This document shows, in pieces, positions 16,116-24,065 of a stretch of 26,316 bases of DNA. The DNA comes from an uncultured Muribaculaceae bacterium (GTDB lineage: Bacteria > Bacteroidota > Bacteroidia > Bacteroidales > Muribaculaceae). The notes under the pieces were generated by a model. It searched no databases. It had not been told where the DNA came from and worked only from the letters and a program-made list of their open reading frames with translations. Location of the stretch: the NCBI GenBank assembly GCA_910584735.1, contig CAJUBM010000028.1:1-26316 (forward strand), given 5' to 3'. The translations under genes and the position numbers were made by a program. How positions within the stretch are numbered: the first letter of the stretch is position 1; each line of letters opens with the position of its first letter.

Positions 16116-16162
16116 ATTCAAAGTTTGGAGTTTGGTAATTTCCCGAACCCCGAACTTTGAAT
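16116..16162 (+). terminator. Terminator hairpin between the mutase and the pseudouridine synthase gene
   Basis: The 19-base arms 16116-16134 and 16144-16162 pair with two T-G wobbles and one mismatch; TTTT follows within a few bases. It lies about 30 bases before the TTG start of the next gene. A small CTATAA/TTATAG inverted repeat lies upstream at 16074-16088. Confidence 0.75.
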
Positions 16163-16193
16163 TTTAATCATTTCAGAAAACACCACCTCCAAA

Positions 16194-16898
16194 TTGGAAA
16201 TAATCTACGAAGACAACCACATCGTGGTAGTGAACAAGGCTCCAGGCGAAATAGTGCAAGGCGACAAGACCGGAGACGAACCCCTGGTTGAAACGCTCAA
16301 ACGATGGCTGAAAGAAAAATATGCCAAGCCGGGCAACGTATTCTGCGGGGTAGTACACCGTCTCGACCGTCCTGTAGGTGGCCTGGTTATATTCGCCAAA
16401 ACCTCTAAAGCTCTAACGCGGCTCAACGAAATGTTCCGTAAGGGGGAGATACATAAAACCTATTGGGCAATCACCCGCAACCGGCCTCCACGCGAAAATG
16501 ACGAACTGCATCATTGGATAACTACCGTCGAACGCACCAACAAATCCACGGCCCACGACAATCCCAAACCTGATGCAAAAGAGGCCCGTCTTCGCTACCT
16601 ACATATAGCCTCCTCCGAACGCTATCATTTGGTTGAGGTGCAACTCCTCACAGGACGAAAACACCAGATACGTGTGCAGATGGCCGCGATAGGATGTCCC
16701 ATCAAGGGGGATTTGAAGTACGGCGACAAACGTTCCAACCCCGATGGTTCCATATCCCTTCTTGCACGACATATCGAATTCGTCCACCCCGTGAGCGGAC
16801 AGAAAATCTCACTGACTGCCCCGGTGCCTGACGACACCCTGTGGAAAGCCCTTGAAGAGTCCGCCGCCAACAACCCCATAAGCCATGCCGATGAATAA
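16194..16898 (+). CDS. RluA-family RNA pseudouridine synthase
   Basis: The enzyme isomerises uridine to pseudouridine in rRNA or tRNA. The start is a TTG at 16194; the product then begins MEIIYEDNHIVVVNKAPGEIVQ, the normal start of the catalytic domain, and no in-frame ATG is seen nearby. The catalytic aspartate is D58 in HRLDRPVGG, the RluA/RluC/RluD motif HRLD. Other family blocks are GLVIFAKTSKALTRLNEMF, HKTYWAI, and LLTGRKHQIRVQMAAIGCPIKGDLKYG near residues 150-180. At 234 aa it lacks an N-terminal S4 domain, so it is a minimal RluA-type protein. The exact RNA target cannot be told. It overlaps fmt by 14 bp, pointing to co-expression of two translation-related genes. Confidence 0.9.
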   Translation: MEIIYEDNHIVVVNKAPGEIVQGDKTGDEPLVETLKRWLKEKYAKPGNVFCGVVHRLDRPVGGLVIFAKTSKALTRLNEMFRKGEIHKTYWAITRNRPPRENDELHHWITTVERTNKSTAHDNPKPDAKEARLRYLHIASSERYHLVEVQLLTGRKHQIRVQMAAIGCPIKGDLKYGDKRSNPDGSISLLARHIEFVHPVSGQKISLTAPVPDDTLWKALEESAANNPISHADE

Positions 16899-17895
16899 GA
16901 ACGACCTTAGAATAATCTTTTTCGGTACGCCGGAATTCGCCGTAGAAAGCCTCGATGCCATAATAAAAGCAGGCTATAATGTCGTAGCCGCAGTTACCAT
17001 GCCCGACAAACCGGCCGGGAGAGGGCATAAGATATATCATTCGCCGGTGAAGGAATATGCCGTAACCCACGGCATCCCCCTGCTGCAGCCCGTCCGGCTG
17101 AAGGATGCCGACTTTATCGAAGAGCTTCGATCCTTCCGGGCCGACCTGTTCATCGTGATCGCCTTCCGCATGCTCCCCGAGGCCGTGTGGAAGATGCCCC
17201 CATTGGGTACTTTCAACCTCCACGCATCCCTCCTGCCACGCTACCGGGGTGCCGCCCCCATAAACTGGGCGGTAATAAACGGCGATAACGAGACCGGGGT
17301 CACCACCTTTTTCCTAAAGCACGAGATAGACACCGGCGATGTCATAGCGCAGGAACGCATCGCCATCTCGCCGGAAGATAATGTCGGAGACGTACATGAC
17401 CGGCTTATGCACCTGGGAGCGCGGCTCACCGTAGAGACCATCGACGGCATCGCCGCCGGCAATCTCAAAACAATCCCGCAAAATAATCTACTTACTGCCG
17501 GAGAGATTCCTACACCGGCTCCAAAGATTTTCAAAGAGACATGCCATATCGACTGGACTAAGAATGTCGAAGATGTACATAACCTCGTTCGCGGGCTGTC
17601 ACCCTACCCCTGCGCATGGGCCGAACTATTCGACTGTGACACCCCCGATTCGGCACCGTTATCCACGCTAAAGATACAGAAGACCGCCATCATCGAAGCC
17701 TGCAACCTACCCGGAACAGTTACCGACACGGTCGTCGCGGGTAAGGCACTAATCAATGCCGGACGTCTGTTCGTTATGTGCGGCGATGGCAGGTATCTGG
17801 AAATACTGCGGCTACAACCCTCGGGCAAACGCCCTATGGATACAGCCGATTTTCTAAGAGGCGCACGTTTTCCCGACAGAATACGCATGGCATAA
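16885..17895 (+). CDS. fmt: Methionyl-tRNA formyltransferase
   Basis: Fmt formylates Met-tRNA(fMet) using 10-formyl-tetrahydrofolate, needed for normal translation initiation. The 336-aa product has the N-terminal fold start LRIIFFGTPEFAVESL, then VTMPDKPAGRGHK, and the formyl-folate site FNLHASLLPRYRGAAPINWA with N111 and H113, followed by TGDVIAQE with D149 in HEIDTGDV. The C-terminal tRNA-binding domain starts near residue 205 (TPAPKIFKETCHIDW, VRGLSPYPCAWAEL). Catalytic N-H-D residues are all present. The start is ATG at 16885 or 16891; both overlap the end of the upstream pseudouridine synthase gene, suggesting translational coupling. No def gene is adjacent. Confidence 0.95.
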   Translation: MPMNKNDLRIIFFGTPEFAVESLDAIIKAGYNVVAAVTMPDKPAGRGHKIYHSPVKEYAVTHGIPLLQPVRLKDADFIEELRSFRADLFIVIAFRMLPEAVWKMPPLGTFNLHASLLPRYRGAAPINWAVINGDNETGVTTFFLKHEIDTGDVIAQERIAISPEDNVGDVHDRLMHLGARLTVETIDGIAAGNLKTIPQNNLLTAGEIPTPAPKIFKETCHIDWTKNVEDVHNLVRGLSPYPCAWAELFDCDTPDSAPLSTLKIQKTAIIEACNLPGTVTDTVVAGKALINAGRLFVMCGDGRYLEILRLQPSGKRPMDTADFLRGARFPDRIRMA

Positions 17896-17971
17896 AAGGC
17901 ACAAACTTCAACATTTTCGGCACGGGCCTACGAAAAAAGCACCTGACGGCTCTTTATTCCCAAAATTTGAT

Positions 17972-17979
17972 TATCTTTG
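17972..17979 (+). promoter_or_regulatory. -7 promoter element upstream of serC
   Basis: TATCTTTG matches TAnnTTTG. No good TTTG sits at the -33 distance. The leader to the serC ATG would be about 95 bases and shows no strong hairpin. Confidence 0.55.
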
Positions 17980-18081
17980 TGCCGTGGACAGCGACTTTGA
18001 AAAACAATCTTTCATGTCGACGGCCCACCCAAGAACAGACACTCATTTATCTATCTCTTCACAACCTTAAATTTCCTTATA

Positions 18082-19152
18082 ATGAAGAAGCACAACTTCT
18101 ATGCAGGCCCATCTATCATGAGCCAGTTCACCATCCGCAACACAGCCGATGCAGTGCTTGATTTCGCCAACACCGGCCTGTCGATTCTTGAAGTGTCACA
18201 CCGCTCGAAAGAATTCCAGGCAGTGATGGACGAGGCACAGGCCCTGGTTAAGGAACTTCTCGAAGTCCCCGAAGGTTACCACATGCTTTTCCTCGGCGGC
18301 GGCGCATCTCTACAGTTCGCCATGGTACCCTACAATCTGCTCCGCACAAAGGCAGCCTATCTTGACACCGGCGTATGGGCACACAAAGCCATAAAGGAAG
18401 CAAAACTCTTCGGCGAAGTCGATGTTGTTGCCTCTTCCGAGGATAAAAACTACAACTACATCCCCCGCGACTACGTTGTTCCCACCGATGTAGACTACTT
18501 CCACTACACCACCAACAACACCATCTACGGTACGGAGATTCGCAAAGACCCCGAAGTTCCCGTACGCCTGGTGGCTGACATGTCGTCCGACATATTCTCA
18601 CGCCCCGTTGACGTCTCCAAATACGACATCATCTATGCCGGCGCGCAGAAGAACCTCGCTCCCGCAGGAGCTACCCTGATTATCGTACGCGAAGACTGTC
18701 TCGGCAAGGCTGACCGTGCCATCCCCACCATGCTCAACTACAAGACCCACACCGCCAAGGGTTCGATGTTCAACACCCCTCCCGTACTTCCCATCTTCTC
18801 CGCGCTCCAGACCCTGAAGTACTACAAGGAGATGGGCGGCATCAAGGAACTCGAACGCCGCGACCTCGCCAAAGCCGGCAAGCTCTACGAGGCAATTGAC
18901 TCCAGCCGCATATTCGAAGCCACAGTCCCCAACCACGAAGACCGCTCCATAATGAACGTATGCTTCGTGATGAAGCCCGAATATACCGAGCTTGAAAAAG
19001 AATTCATGGAATTTGCCACATCGAAAGGCATCGTAGGTATCAAGGGACACCGCTCGGTAGGCGGTTTCCGCGCATCGCTCTACAACGCACTCCCCATGGA
19101 GAGCGTGGACGTTCTCGTACAGGCAATGAAAGAGTTCCAGGACAAGCACTGA
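18082..19152 (+). CDS. serC: Phosphoserine aminotransferase
   Basis: SerC converts 3-phosphohydroxypyruvate and glutamate to phosphoserine and 2-oxoglutarate with PLP, the second step of serine synthesis; it can also serve pyridoxal phosphate synthesis. The 356-aa product begins KKHNFYAGPSIM, as SerC proteins do. ILEVSHRSKEF (near residue 35) and LFLGGGASLQFAMVP (near 69) bind substrate and cofactor phosphate. The PLP lysine is K190 in YAGAQKNLAPAG. TAKGSMFNTPPVLPIF and the C-terminal VGGFRASLYNALP complete the family pattern. It is followed after 59 bp by serA with no terminator, an obvious serine operon. Confidence 0.96.
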   Translation: MKKHNFYAGPSIMSQFTIRNTADAVLDFANTGLSILEVSHRSKEFQAVMDEAQALVKELLEVPEGYHMLFLGGGASLQFAMVPYNLLRTKAAYLDTGVWAHKAIKEAKLFGEVDVVASSEDKNYNYIPRDYVVPTDVDYFHYTTNNTIYGTEIRKDPEVPVRLVADMSSDIFSRPVDVSKYDIIYAGAQKNLAPAGATLIIVREDCLGKADRAIPTMLNYKTHTAKGSMFNTPPVLPIFSALQTLKYYKEMGGIKELERRDLAKAGKLYEAIDSSRIFEATVPNHEDRSIMNVCFVMKPEYTELEKEFMEFATSKGIVGIKGHRSVGGFRASLYNALPMESVDVLVQAMKEFQDKH

Positions 19153-19211
19153 TTTCCTGAACACAGATTCGCCATATAAGACACATACTGTCAACATCAA
19201 CATTCTTGATT

Positions 19212-20132
19212 ATGAAAGTATTAGTAGCAACCGAGAAACCGTTTGCCGCAGTTGCTGTAGACGGGATACGCAAGGTAATCGAAGGTGCCGGATACGAACT
19301 CGAACTCCTTGAAAAATATACCGACAAGGCCGACCTGCTCGCAGCCGTGGCCAACGCCGACGCCCTTATAATCCGCTCGGACAAAGTGGATGCCGAGGTT
19401 CTTGACGCCGCCAAACAGCTTAAGGTTGTAGTCCGTGCCGGAGCAGGCTACGACAACGTAGACCTCGCCGCCGCCACAGCCCACGGCGTATGCGTGGAGA
19501 ACACCCCGGGACAGAACTCCAACGCCGTTGCCGAACTCGTATTCGGCATGACGGTGATGGCCGTGCGCAACATGTACAACGGCACATCAGGCTCCGAACT
19601 GAAAGACAAAAAAATCGGCATCCATGCCTTCGGACAGGTAGGCCGCAACGTAGCCCGTATAGCCAAAGGATTCGGCATGGAAGTATCCGCCCTCGACCCC
19701 TATTGCCCCGACGAGGTGATGGTAGAGGCAGGCGTTGCCCCCGTACATTCAGTGGAAGACCTATATAAAAACAACAAGTTCGTGTCGCTCCACATCCCCG
19801 CCACCCCAGAGACAAAGAAATCGGTAGGATATGACCTCCTGATGATGCTCCCGAAGAACGGCGTACTGATTAACACCGCCCGTAAGGAGGTAATCGACGA
19901 GGAAGGCCTGCAGCGCGCACTTCGTGACCGTGCCGACATAAAATATGTGGCCGACATACGTCCCGACATTGCCGATGACCTGAAAGCCGAGTTCACCGAC
20001 CGTGTGTTCTTCACACCCAAAAAGATGGGCGCGCAGACCTCCGAGGCCAACATCAACGCAGGCATCGCCGCAGCCAACCAGGTTGTCGCCTTCCTCCGTG
20101 ACGGCATCGACCGTTTCCGCGTAAACAAGTAA
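19212..20132 (+). CDS. serA: D-3-phosphoglycerate dehydrogenase, short Lys-type
   Basis: SerA oxidises 3-phosphoglycerate with NAD+ to start serine synthesis. The ATG at 19212 is chosen over a TTG at 19206. The 306-aa product is the short form with no ACT or regulatory domain. The substrate-domain motif VVRAGAGYDNVD lies at residues 73-84; the NAD fold IGIHAFGQVGRNVARIA at 135-151; D162 after the second strand is the NAD-selecting acidic residue; R224 is in INTARKEVID. Where most relatives have a catalytic histidine in TPHIG, this protein has FTPKKMGAQT (K270, K271). I know this Lys pattern from Bacteroidota SerA and from a described lysine subclass of short PGDHs, so it is probably functional. 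The neighbouring serC supports the assignment. A terminator follows. Confidence 0.92.
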   Translation: MKVLVATEKPFAAVAVDGIRKVIEGAGYELELLEKYTDKADLLAAVANADALIIRSDKVDAEVLDAAKQLKVVVRAGAGYDNVDLAAATAHGVCVENTPGQNSNAVAELVFGMTVMAVRNMYNGTSGSELKDKKIGIHAFGQVGRNVARIAKGFGMEVSALDPYCPDEVMVEAGVAPVHSVEDLYKNNKFVSLHIPATPETKKSVGYDLLMMLPKNGVLINTARKEVIDEEGLQRALRDRADIKYVADIRPDIADDLKAEFTDRVFFTPKKMGAQTSEANINAGIAAANQVVAFLRDGIDRFRVNK

Positions 20133-20152
20133 ATCTCCCAGAACTATAATCT

Positions 20153-20194
20153 GAAGGCGGTGTGTCAAAATCCATTTTTTTGACACACCGCTTC
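20153..20194 (+). terminator. Intrinsic terminator of the serC-serA operon
   Basis: GCGGTGTGTCAAAA (20157-20170) pairs with TTTTGACACACCGC (20178-20191), extended by a bulged GAA/TTC. A T-rich stretch is in the loop and after the stem. The following bases up to the guaB promoter hold no gene that I can support. Confidence 0.85.
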
Positions 20195-20349
20195 TGTTAT
20201 ATAACACTTTTGGAAATGGTAACTTTATAGTGGCGCCGGATAAGGTTTTTCGTTGGAAGATTGGCGTCTCCGAATTATGACACATTTACGACTTTCGTAT
20301 ATCAAATAAAAAATCGGCCACGGATGATGTTCGGCTCACAGAAAATTCG

Positions 20350-20357
20350 TAACTTTG
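20350..20357 (+). promoter_or_regulatory. -7 promoter element of guaB
   Basis: TAACTTTG is a perfect -7 box. Transcription would start near 20364, about 24 bases before the guaB ATG. The -33 position has no clear TTTG. This box helps rule out the TTG at 20355 as a start. Confidence 0.7.
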
Positions 20358-20387
20358 CGTGCAATAAAATCACCCCATATATTGCTT

Positions 20388-21869
20388 ATGTCGTCATTTG
20401 CTGCTGACCGCGTGGAGATGGACGGCCTCACGTTCGATGATGTCCTCCTCATTCCCGCCTACTCCGAAGTTCTCCCCAAGAGTGTAAAACTTCAATCGAA
20501 GTTCTCGCGTAACATAACCCTCAACGTGCCGCTCGTATCAGCCGCGATGGACACCGTTACCGAGGCAAAAATGGCAATCGCCATAGCCCGAGAGGGCGGT
20601 ATCGGCGTGATTCACAAAAACATGTCAATAGAGGAACAGGCACGCCAGGTACATGCCGTAAAGCGTGCTGAAAACGGCATGATTTATGACCCCGTCACCA
20701 TCCGCCGTGGCGCCACAGTGCGCGATGCCCTCAACATCATGGAGGAATACCATATCGGCGGTATCCCCGTTGTAGACGAAGACAGGATGCTGGTGGGCAT
20801 AGTCACGAACCGCGACCTCCGCTTCGAACGCGACCTGAACCGCCCCGTCGATGAAGTGATGACCTCGGAAAACCTCGTCACCACCTCACAGTCAACCAAC
20901 CTGGAAGAGGCGGCCGACATACTACAAAGCCACAAAATCGAAAAACTGCCTGTAGTCGACAAAGACGGCCGTCTGGTCGGACTGGTAACCTACAAGGACA
21001 TAACCAAGGCCAAAGACAAACCCAACGCCTGCAAGGACGCCTTGGGACGCCTCCGCGTAGCGGCAGGCGTAGGTGTGACAGCCGACTCCATGGACCGCGT
21101 CGACGCACTGGTTGCCGCCGGTGTTGACGCCATAGTAATCGACACGGCCCACGGCCATTCACAAGGCGTGGTAGGCGTGTTACGCGCCGTAAAGGAGAAA
21201 TATCCCGAAATAGATGTCGTAGTGGGAAATATAGCCACAGGCGCAGCCGCCAAGTATCTCGTCGAGAACGGCGCGGACGGCGTGAAAGTAGGTATCGGTC
21301 CCGGCTCGATATGCACCACGCGCATCATCGCCGGCGTAGGCGTTCCCCAGCTGTCTGCCGTATATGACGTTGCCAAAGCTCTCGAAGGCACCGGCGTACC
21401 CCTCATCGCCGACGGCGGCATACGCTATAGCGGCGATATAGTGAAAGCACTGGCCGCAGGTGGCTACAGCGTAATGCTCGGCGGCATGCTCGCCGGCACA
21501 GAGGAGTCTCCCGGCGACACCATAATATATAACGGACGTAAATATAAATCATACCGAGGCATGGGATCCCTCGAAGCCATGGAAAAAGGCTCGAAAGACC
21601 GCTATTTCCAGGCAGGGGAGACAGATTCAAAGAAACTCGTTCCGGAAGGCATCGCGGCCCGCGTACCATACAAAGGCACCCTTTTCGAAGTGGTATACCA
21701 GATGTTGGGCGGCCTGAGGGCTGGTATGGGTTATTGCGGCGCCCCCGACATAGAGGCACTCCATTCCGCCCGCTTCACCCGCATAACCAATGCCGGTGTT
21801 GCCGAAAGCCACCCCCACGATGTGGCAATCACCTCGGAAGCTCCGAATTATTCCGCATCCGACCGTTAA
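20388..21869 (+). CDS. guaB: Inosine-5'-monophosphate dehydrogenase
   Basis: GuaB oxidises IMP to XMP with NAD+, the committed step to GMP. The ATG at 20388 gives 493 aa, the usual length; an upstream TTG at 20355 overlaps the promoter. Order: N-terminal barrel part with LTFDDVLLIPAYSEVLP and PLVSAAMDTVTEAKMAIAIA; two CBS domains at about residues 95-215 (MIYDPVTIRRGATVRDAL, then MTSENLVTTSQSTNLEEAA); then the rest of the barrel with DTAHGHSQGV, GNIATG, and the catalytic loop GIGPGSICTTRII (C309). The flap region has KKLVPEGIAARVPYKG and the C-terminus TNAGVAESHPHDV. All expected motifs are present. cdsA follows after 43 bp, so guaB-cdsA-purM may form one transcript. Confidence 0.97.
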   Translation: MSSFAADRVEMDGLTFDDVLLIPAYSEVLPKSVKLQSKFSRNITLNVPLVSAAMDTVTEAKMAIAIAREGGIGVIHKNMSIEEQARQVHAVKRAENGMIYDPVTIRRGATVRDALNIMEEYHIGGIPVVDEDRMLVGIVTNRDLRFERDLNRPVDEVMTSENLVTTSQSTNLEEAADILQSHKIEKLPVVDKDGRLVGLVTYKDITKAKDKPNACKDALGRLRVAAGVGVTADSMDRVDALVAAGVDAIVIDTAHGHSQGVVGVLRAVKEKYPEIDVVVGNIATGAAAKYLVENGADGVKVGIGPGSICTTRIIAGVGVPQLSAVYDVAKALEGTGVPLIADGGIRYSGDIVKALAAGGYSVMLGGMLAGTEESPGDTIIYNGRKYKSYRGMGSLEAMEKGSKDRYFQAGETDSKKLVPEGIAARVPYKGTLFEVVYQMLGGLRAGMGYCGAPDIEALHSARFTRITNAGVAESHPHDVAITSEAPNYSASDR

Positions 21870-21912
21870 TGTACGATTGATTGCCCGACATATACATCTT
21901 GAAACCTCAGAT

Positions 21913-22779
21913 ATGAAGAACGTTTTCACCCGCCTTTTAACGGGTACATTATACATAGCCGTCATCGTAGGCGCGGTACTTGCCGGAGGATGGTGGTTCT
22001 GGGGGTTGGCTGTGCTGCTGGCCGTACTCGGAATCAACGAGTTCAACCGCATTTCCAACAACCACCACGTCTCCAACACCACCCGGCTGCTCGACATCAT
22101 CGGCGGAGTATTGCTCGTGTCAGGCATAGCGTTCTCATTCCAGGTGCGTATGCCGGGCATAGTCTTCGGCACATGGTCCATAGGGGCCTTCCTGTTCGCG
22201 TATATATTATACCTCCTTGCCCGCTTTATAAGCCAGCTGTACATACAGGACGGCAACGCGCTGTCACATTACGCCAATTCCCTTATGGGACAGATGTATA
22301 TAGCCCTTCCGATGGGACTGATGTGCGCGCTGTCATCGGTCACAAACCGTTATTTCATCCTCGGGATGTTCATCCTGATATGGCTCAGCGACACAGGAGC
22401 GTTCTGTGTAGGCTCCCTTATCGGGCGCCACAAGCTCTTCGAACGCATCTCCCCCAAGAAATCGTGGGAGGGATTTTTCGGAGGGCTGGTGTTCTGTCTC
22501 GGAGCCTCACTGGCGTTCTACCTTGCATGCCCGCAGACATTTCTTAACATGAACCTGTGGCAGATGCTCGGACTTGGCACAGTGGTATGCGTTTTCGGCA
22601 CATGGGGAGACCTCGTGGAATCCCTCATCAAACGTACACTGAAAGTAAAGGATTCAGGCTCGCTGCTACCCGGCCACGGAGGTGTGCTGGACAGGATAGA
22701 CTCCCTGTTGATGGTAGCCCCCGCGACTTTGGCCTACATACTGGCCCTGGCATCCACCCTCTCCCTGTCCTCACTCTGA
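21913..22779 (+). CDS. cdsA: Phosphatidate cytidylyltransferase (CDP-diglyceride synthase)
   Basis: CdsA makes CDP-diacylglycerol from phosphatidic acid and CTP, the precursor of membrane phospholipids. The ATG at 21913 starts MKNVFTRLLTGTLYIAVIVGA, leading into the first membrane helix; a longer reading from 21790 would extend into guaB. The 288-aa protein has about eight hydrophobic segments (for example VGAVLAGGWWFWGLAVLLAV, GAFLFAYILYLLARFI, YFILGMFILIWLSDTGAF). Signature blocks are FERISPKKSWEGFFGG near residues 177-192 and the C-terminal SLLPGHGGVLDRIDSLL, the classical CDS motif with the catalytic aspartates. No terminator or promoter is visible between it and its neighbours. Confidence 0.95.
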   Translation: MKNVFTRLLTGTLYIAVIVGAVLAGGWWFWGLAVLLAVLGINEFNRISNNHHVSNTTRLLDIIGGVLLVSGIAFSFQVRMPGIVFGTWSIGAFLFAYILYLLARFISQLYIQDGNALSHYANSLMGQMYIALPMGLMCALSSVTNRYFILGMFILIWLSDTGAFCVGSLIGRHKLFERISPKKSWEGFFGGLVFCLGASLAFYLACPQTFLNMNLWQMLGLGTVVCVFGTWGDLVESLIKRTLKVKDSGSLLPGHGGVLDRIDSLLMVAPATLAYILALASTLSLSSL

Positions 22780-22852
22780 ATAACATCGGGCATGAGGTAA
22801 TCTCGAACGGTTACTTTACGGCCTTTGAAAAAGACAACTAACAACACGCGCA

Positions 22853-24016
22853 ATGAGCGATCGCTATATGATGCGCGGCGTATCTGCCGCCAAAGAGGAT
22901 GTACATAACGCCATCCGCAACATAGACAAAGGTCTTTATCCAAAGGCTTTCTGCAAGATAATACCCGACATCTTAGGGGGAGACCCCGAATGGTGCAACA
23001 TAATGCATGCCGACGGAGCCGGCACCAAGTCCTCGCTCGCCTATGCATATTGGAAACGCACCGGCGATCTCTCCGTTTGGAAAGGCATAGCCCAGGATGC
23101 CCTGATAATGAACATCGATGACCTCCTCTGCGTGGGAGCCACCGACAATATCCTCGTGTCCTCCACAATCGGGCGCAACAAACGCCTGATTCCGGGTGAG
23201 GTTATAGCCGCCATCATAAACGGCACGGAAGATCTGCTGGCCTCCCTACGAGATATGGGCATAGGCATATACAGCACCGGCGGAGAGACCGCCGATGTGG
23301 GCGACCTCGTGCGCACCATAATCGTCGATTCCACCGTCACGTGCCGTATGCGCCGCGACCGTGTGGTAGACAACGCGGCAATCCGCCCCGGCGACGTAAT
23401 CGTAGGGCTTGCATCCTTCGGTCAGGCAACCTATGAGGACTCCTACAACGGAGGCATGGGCAGCAACGGACTGACTTCGGCACGGCACGATGTGTTCGGC
23501 GCCTCCGTACGCACCCAATATCCCGAGACATACGACAACGAGATTCCCGATGACTTAGCATATAGCGGCTCCATGGATCTCACCGATAATGTAGACGGAG
23601 TCCCGGTAGATGCTGGACACCTCGTACTATCACCCACACGCACCTACGCCCCGGTAATAAAGAAGATTCTTGAAGAGATGCGCCCCGACATCCACGGCAT
23701 GGTTCACTGCACCGGTGGCGCACAGACAAAGGTTATGCACTTCGTGGAGGGAGTACACGTCATAAAGGACAACCTGTTCCCCACCCCGCCGTTGTTCGCC
23801 TTGATACAGCGGGAATCCGGTACGGACTGGAAGGAGATGTACAAGGTATTCAACATGGGACACCGTATGGAAATCTATCTCTCACCGAAACACGCCGACC
23901 GCGTCATGGAGATAGCCCACAGCTTCAATATCGAAGCCAGGATAGTAGGCCGCGTGGAGGAATCTGCCACGAACCGCCTTACCATTTCCGGACAGCACGG
24001 GACATTCGAATATTAA
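22853..24016 (+). CDS. purM: Phosphoribosylformylglycinamidine cyclo-ligase (AIR synthetase)
   Basis: PurM closes FGAM to AIR with ATP, the fifth step of purine synthesis. The 387-aa length and the N-terminus YMMRGVSAAKEDVHNAIRNID match the form found in Bacteroidales, longer than the E. coli enzyme. Family motifs: HADGAGTKSSLAYAYWKRTGD near residues 45-65, IAQDALIMNIDDLLCVGATDN near 78-98, YSTGGETADVGDLVRTIIVDSTV near 139-161, then VIVGLASFGQATYEDSYNGGMGSNGLTSAR, and HCTGGAQTKVMHFVEG. The C-terminal NMGHRMEIYL resembles the MGxGM block of the family. It lies 73 bp after cdsA. Together with guaB it forms a loose purine cluster. Confidence 0.93.
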   Translation: MSDRYMMRGVSAAKEDVHNAIRNIDKGLYPKAFCKIIPDILGGDPEWCNIMHADGAGTKSSLAYAYWKRTGDLSVWKGIAQDALIMNIDDLLCVGATDNILVSSTIGRNKRLIPGEVIAAIINGTEDLLASLRDMGIGIYSTGGETADVGDLVRTIIVDSTVTCRMRRDRVVDNAAIRPGDVIVGLASFGQATYEDSYNGGMGSNGLTSARHDVFGASVRTQYPETYDNEIPDDLAYSGSMDLTDNVDGVPVDAGHLVLSPTRTYAPVIKKILEEMRPDIHGMVHCTGGAQTKVMHFVEGVHVIKDNLFPTPPLFALIQRESGTDWKEMYKVFNMGHRMEIYLSPKHADRVMEIAHSFNIEARIVGRVEESATNRLTISGQHGTFEY

Positions 24017-24065
24017 TCCACCCATAATCCCACATTACCCCCTACCGAAAAACCTCCCTGCGCCG

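Noticed and set aside
20355..20387. TTG start for guaB
   Set aside because: It overlaps the TAACTTTG promoter box (20350-20357), so it would not be in the transcript.
22780..22852. Promoter for purM
   Set aside because: TACTTTAC and similar strings near 22811 do not fit TAnnTTTG with a -33 element, so co-transcription with cdsA seems more likely.
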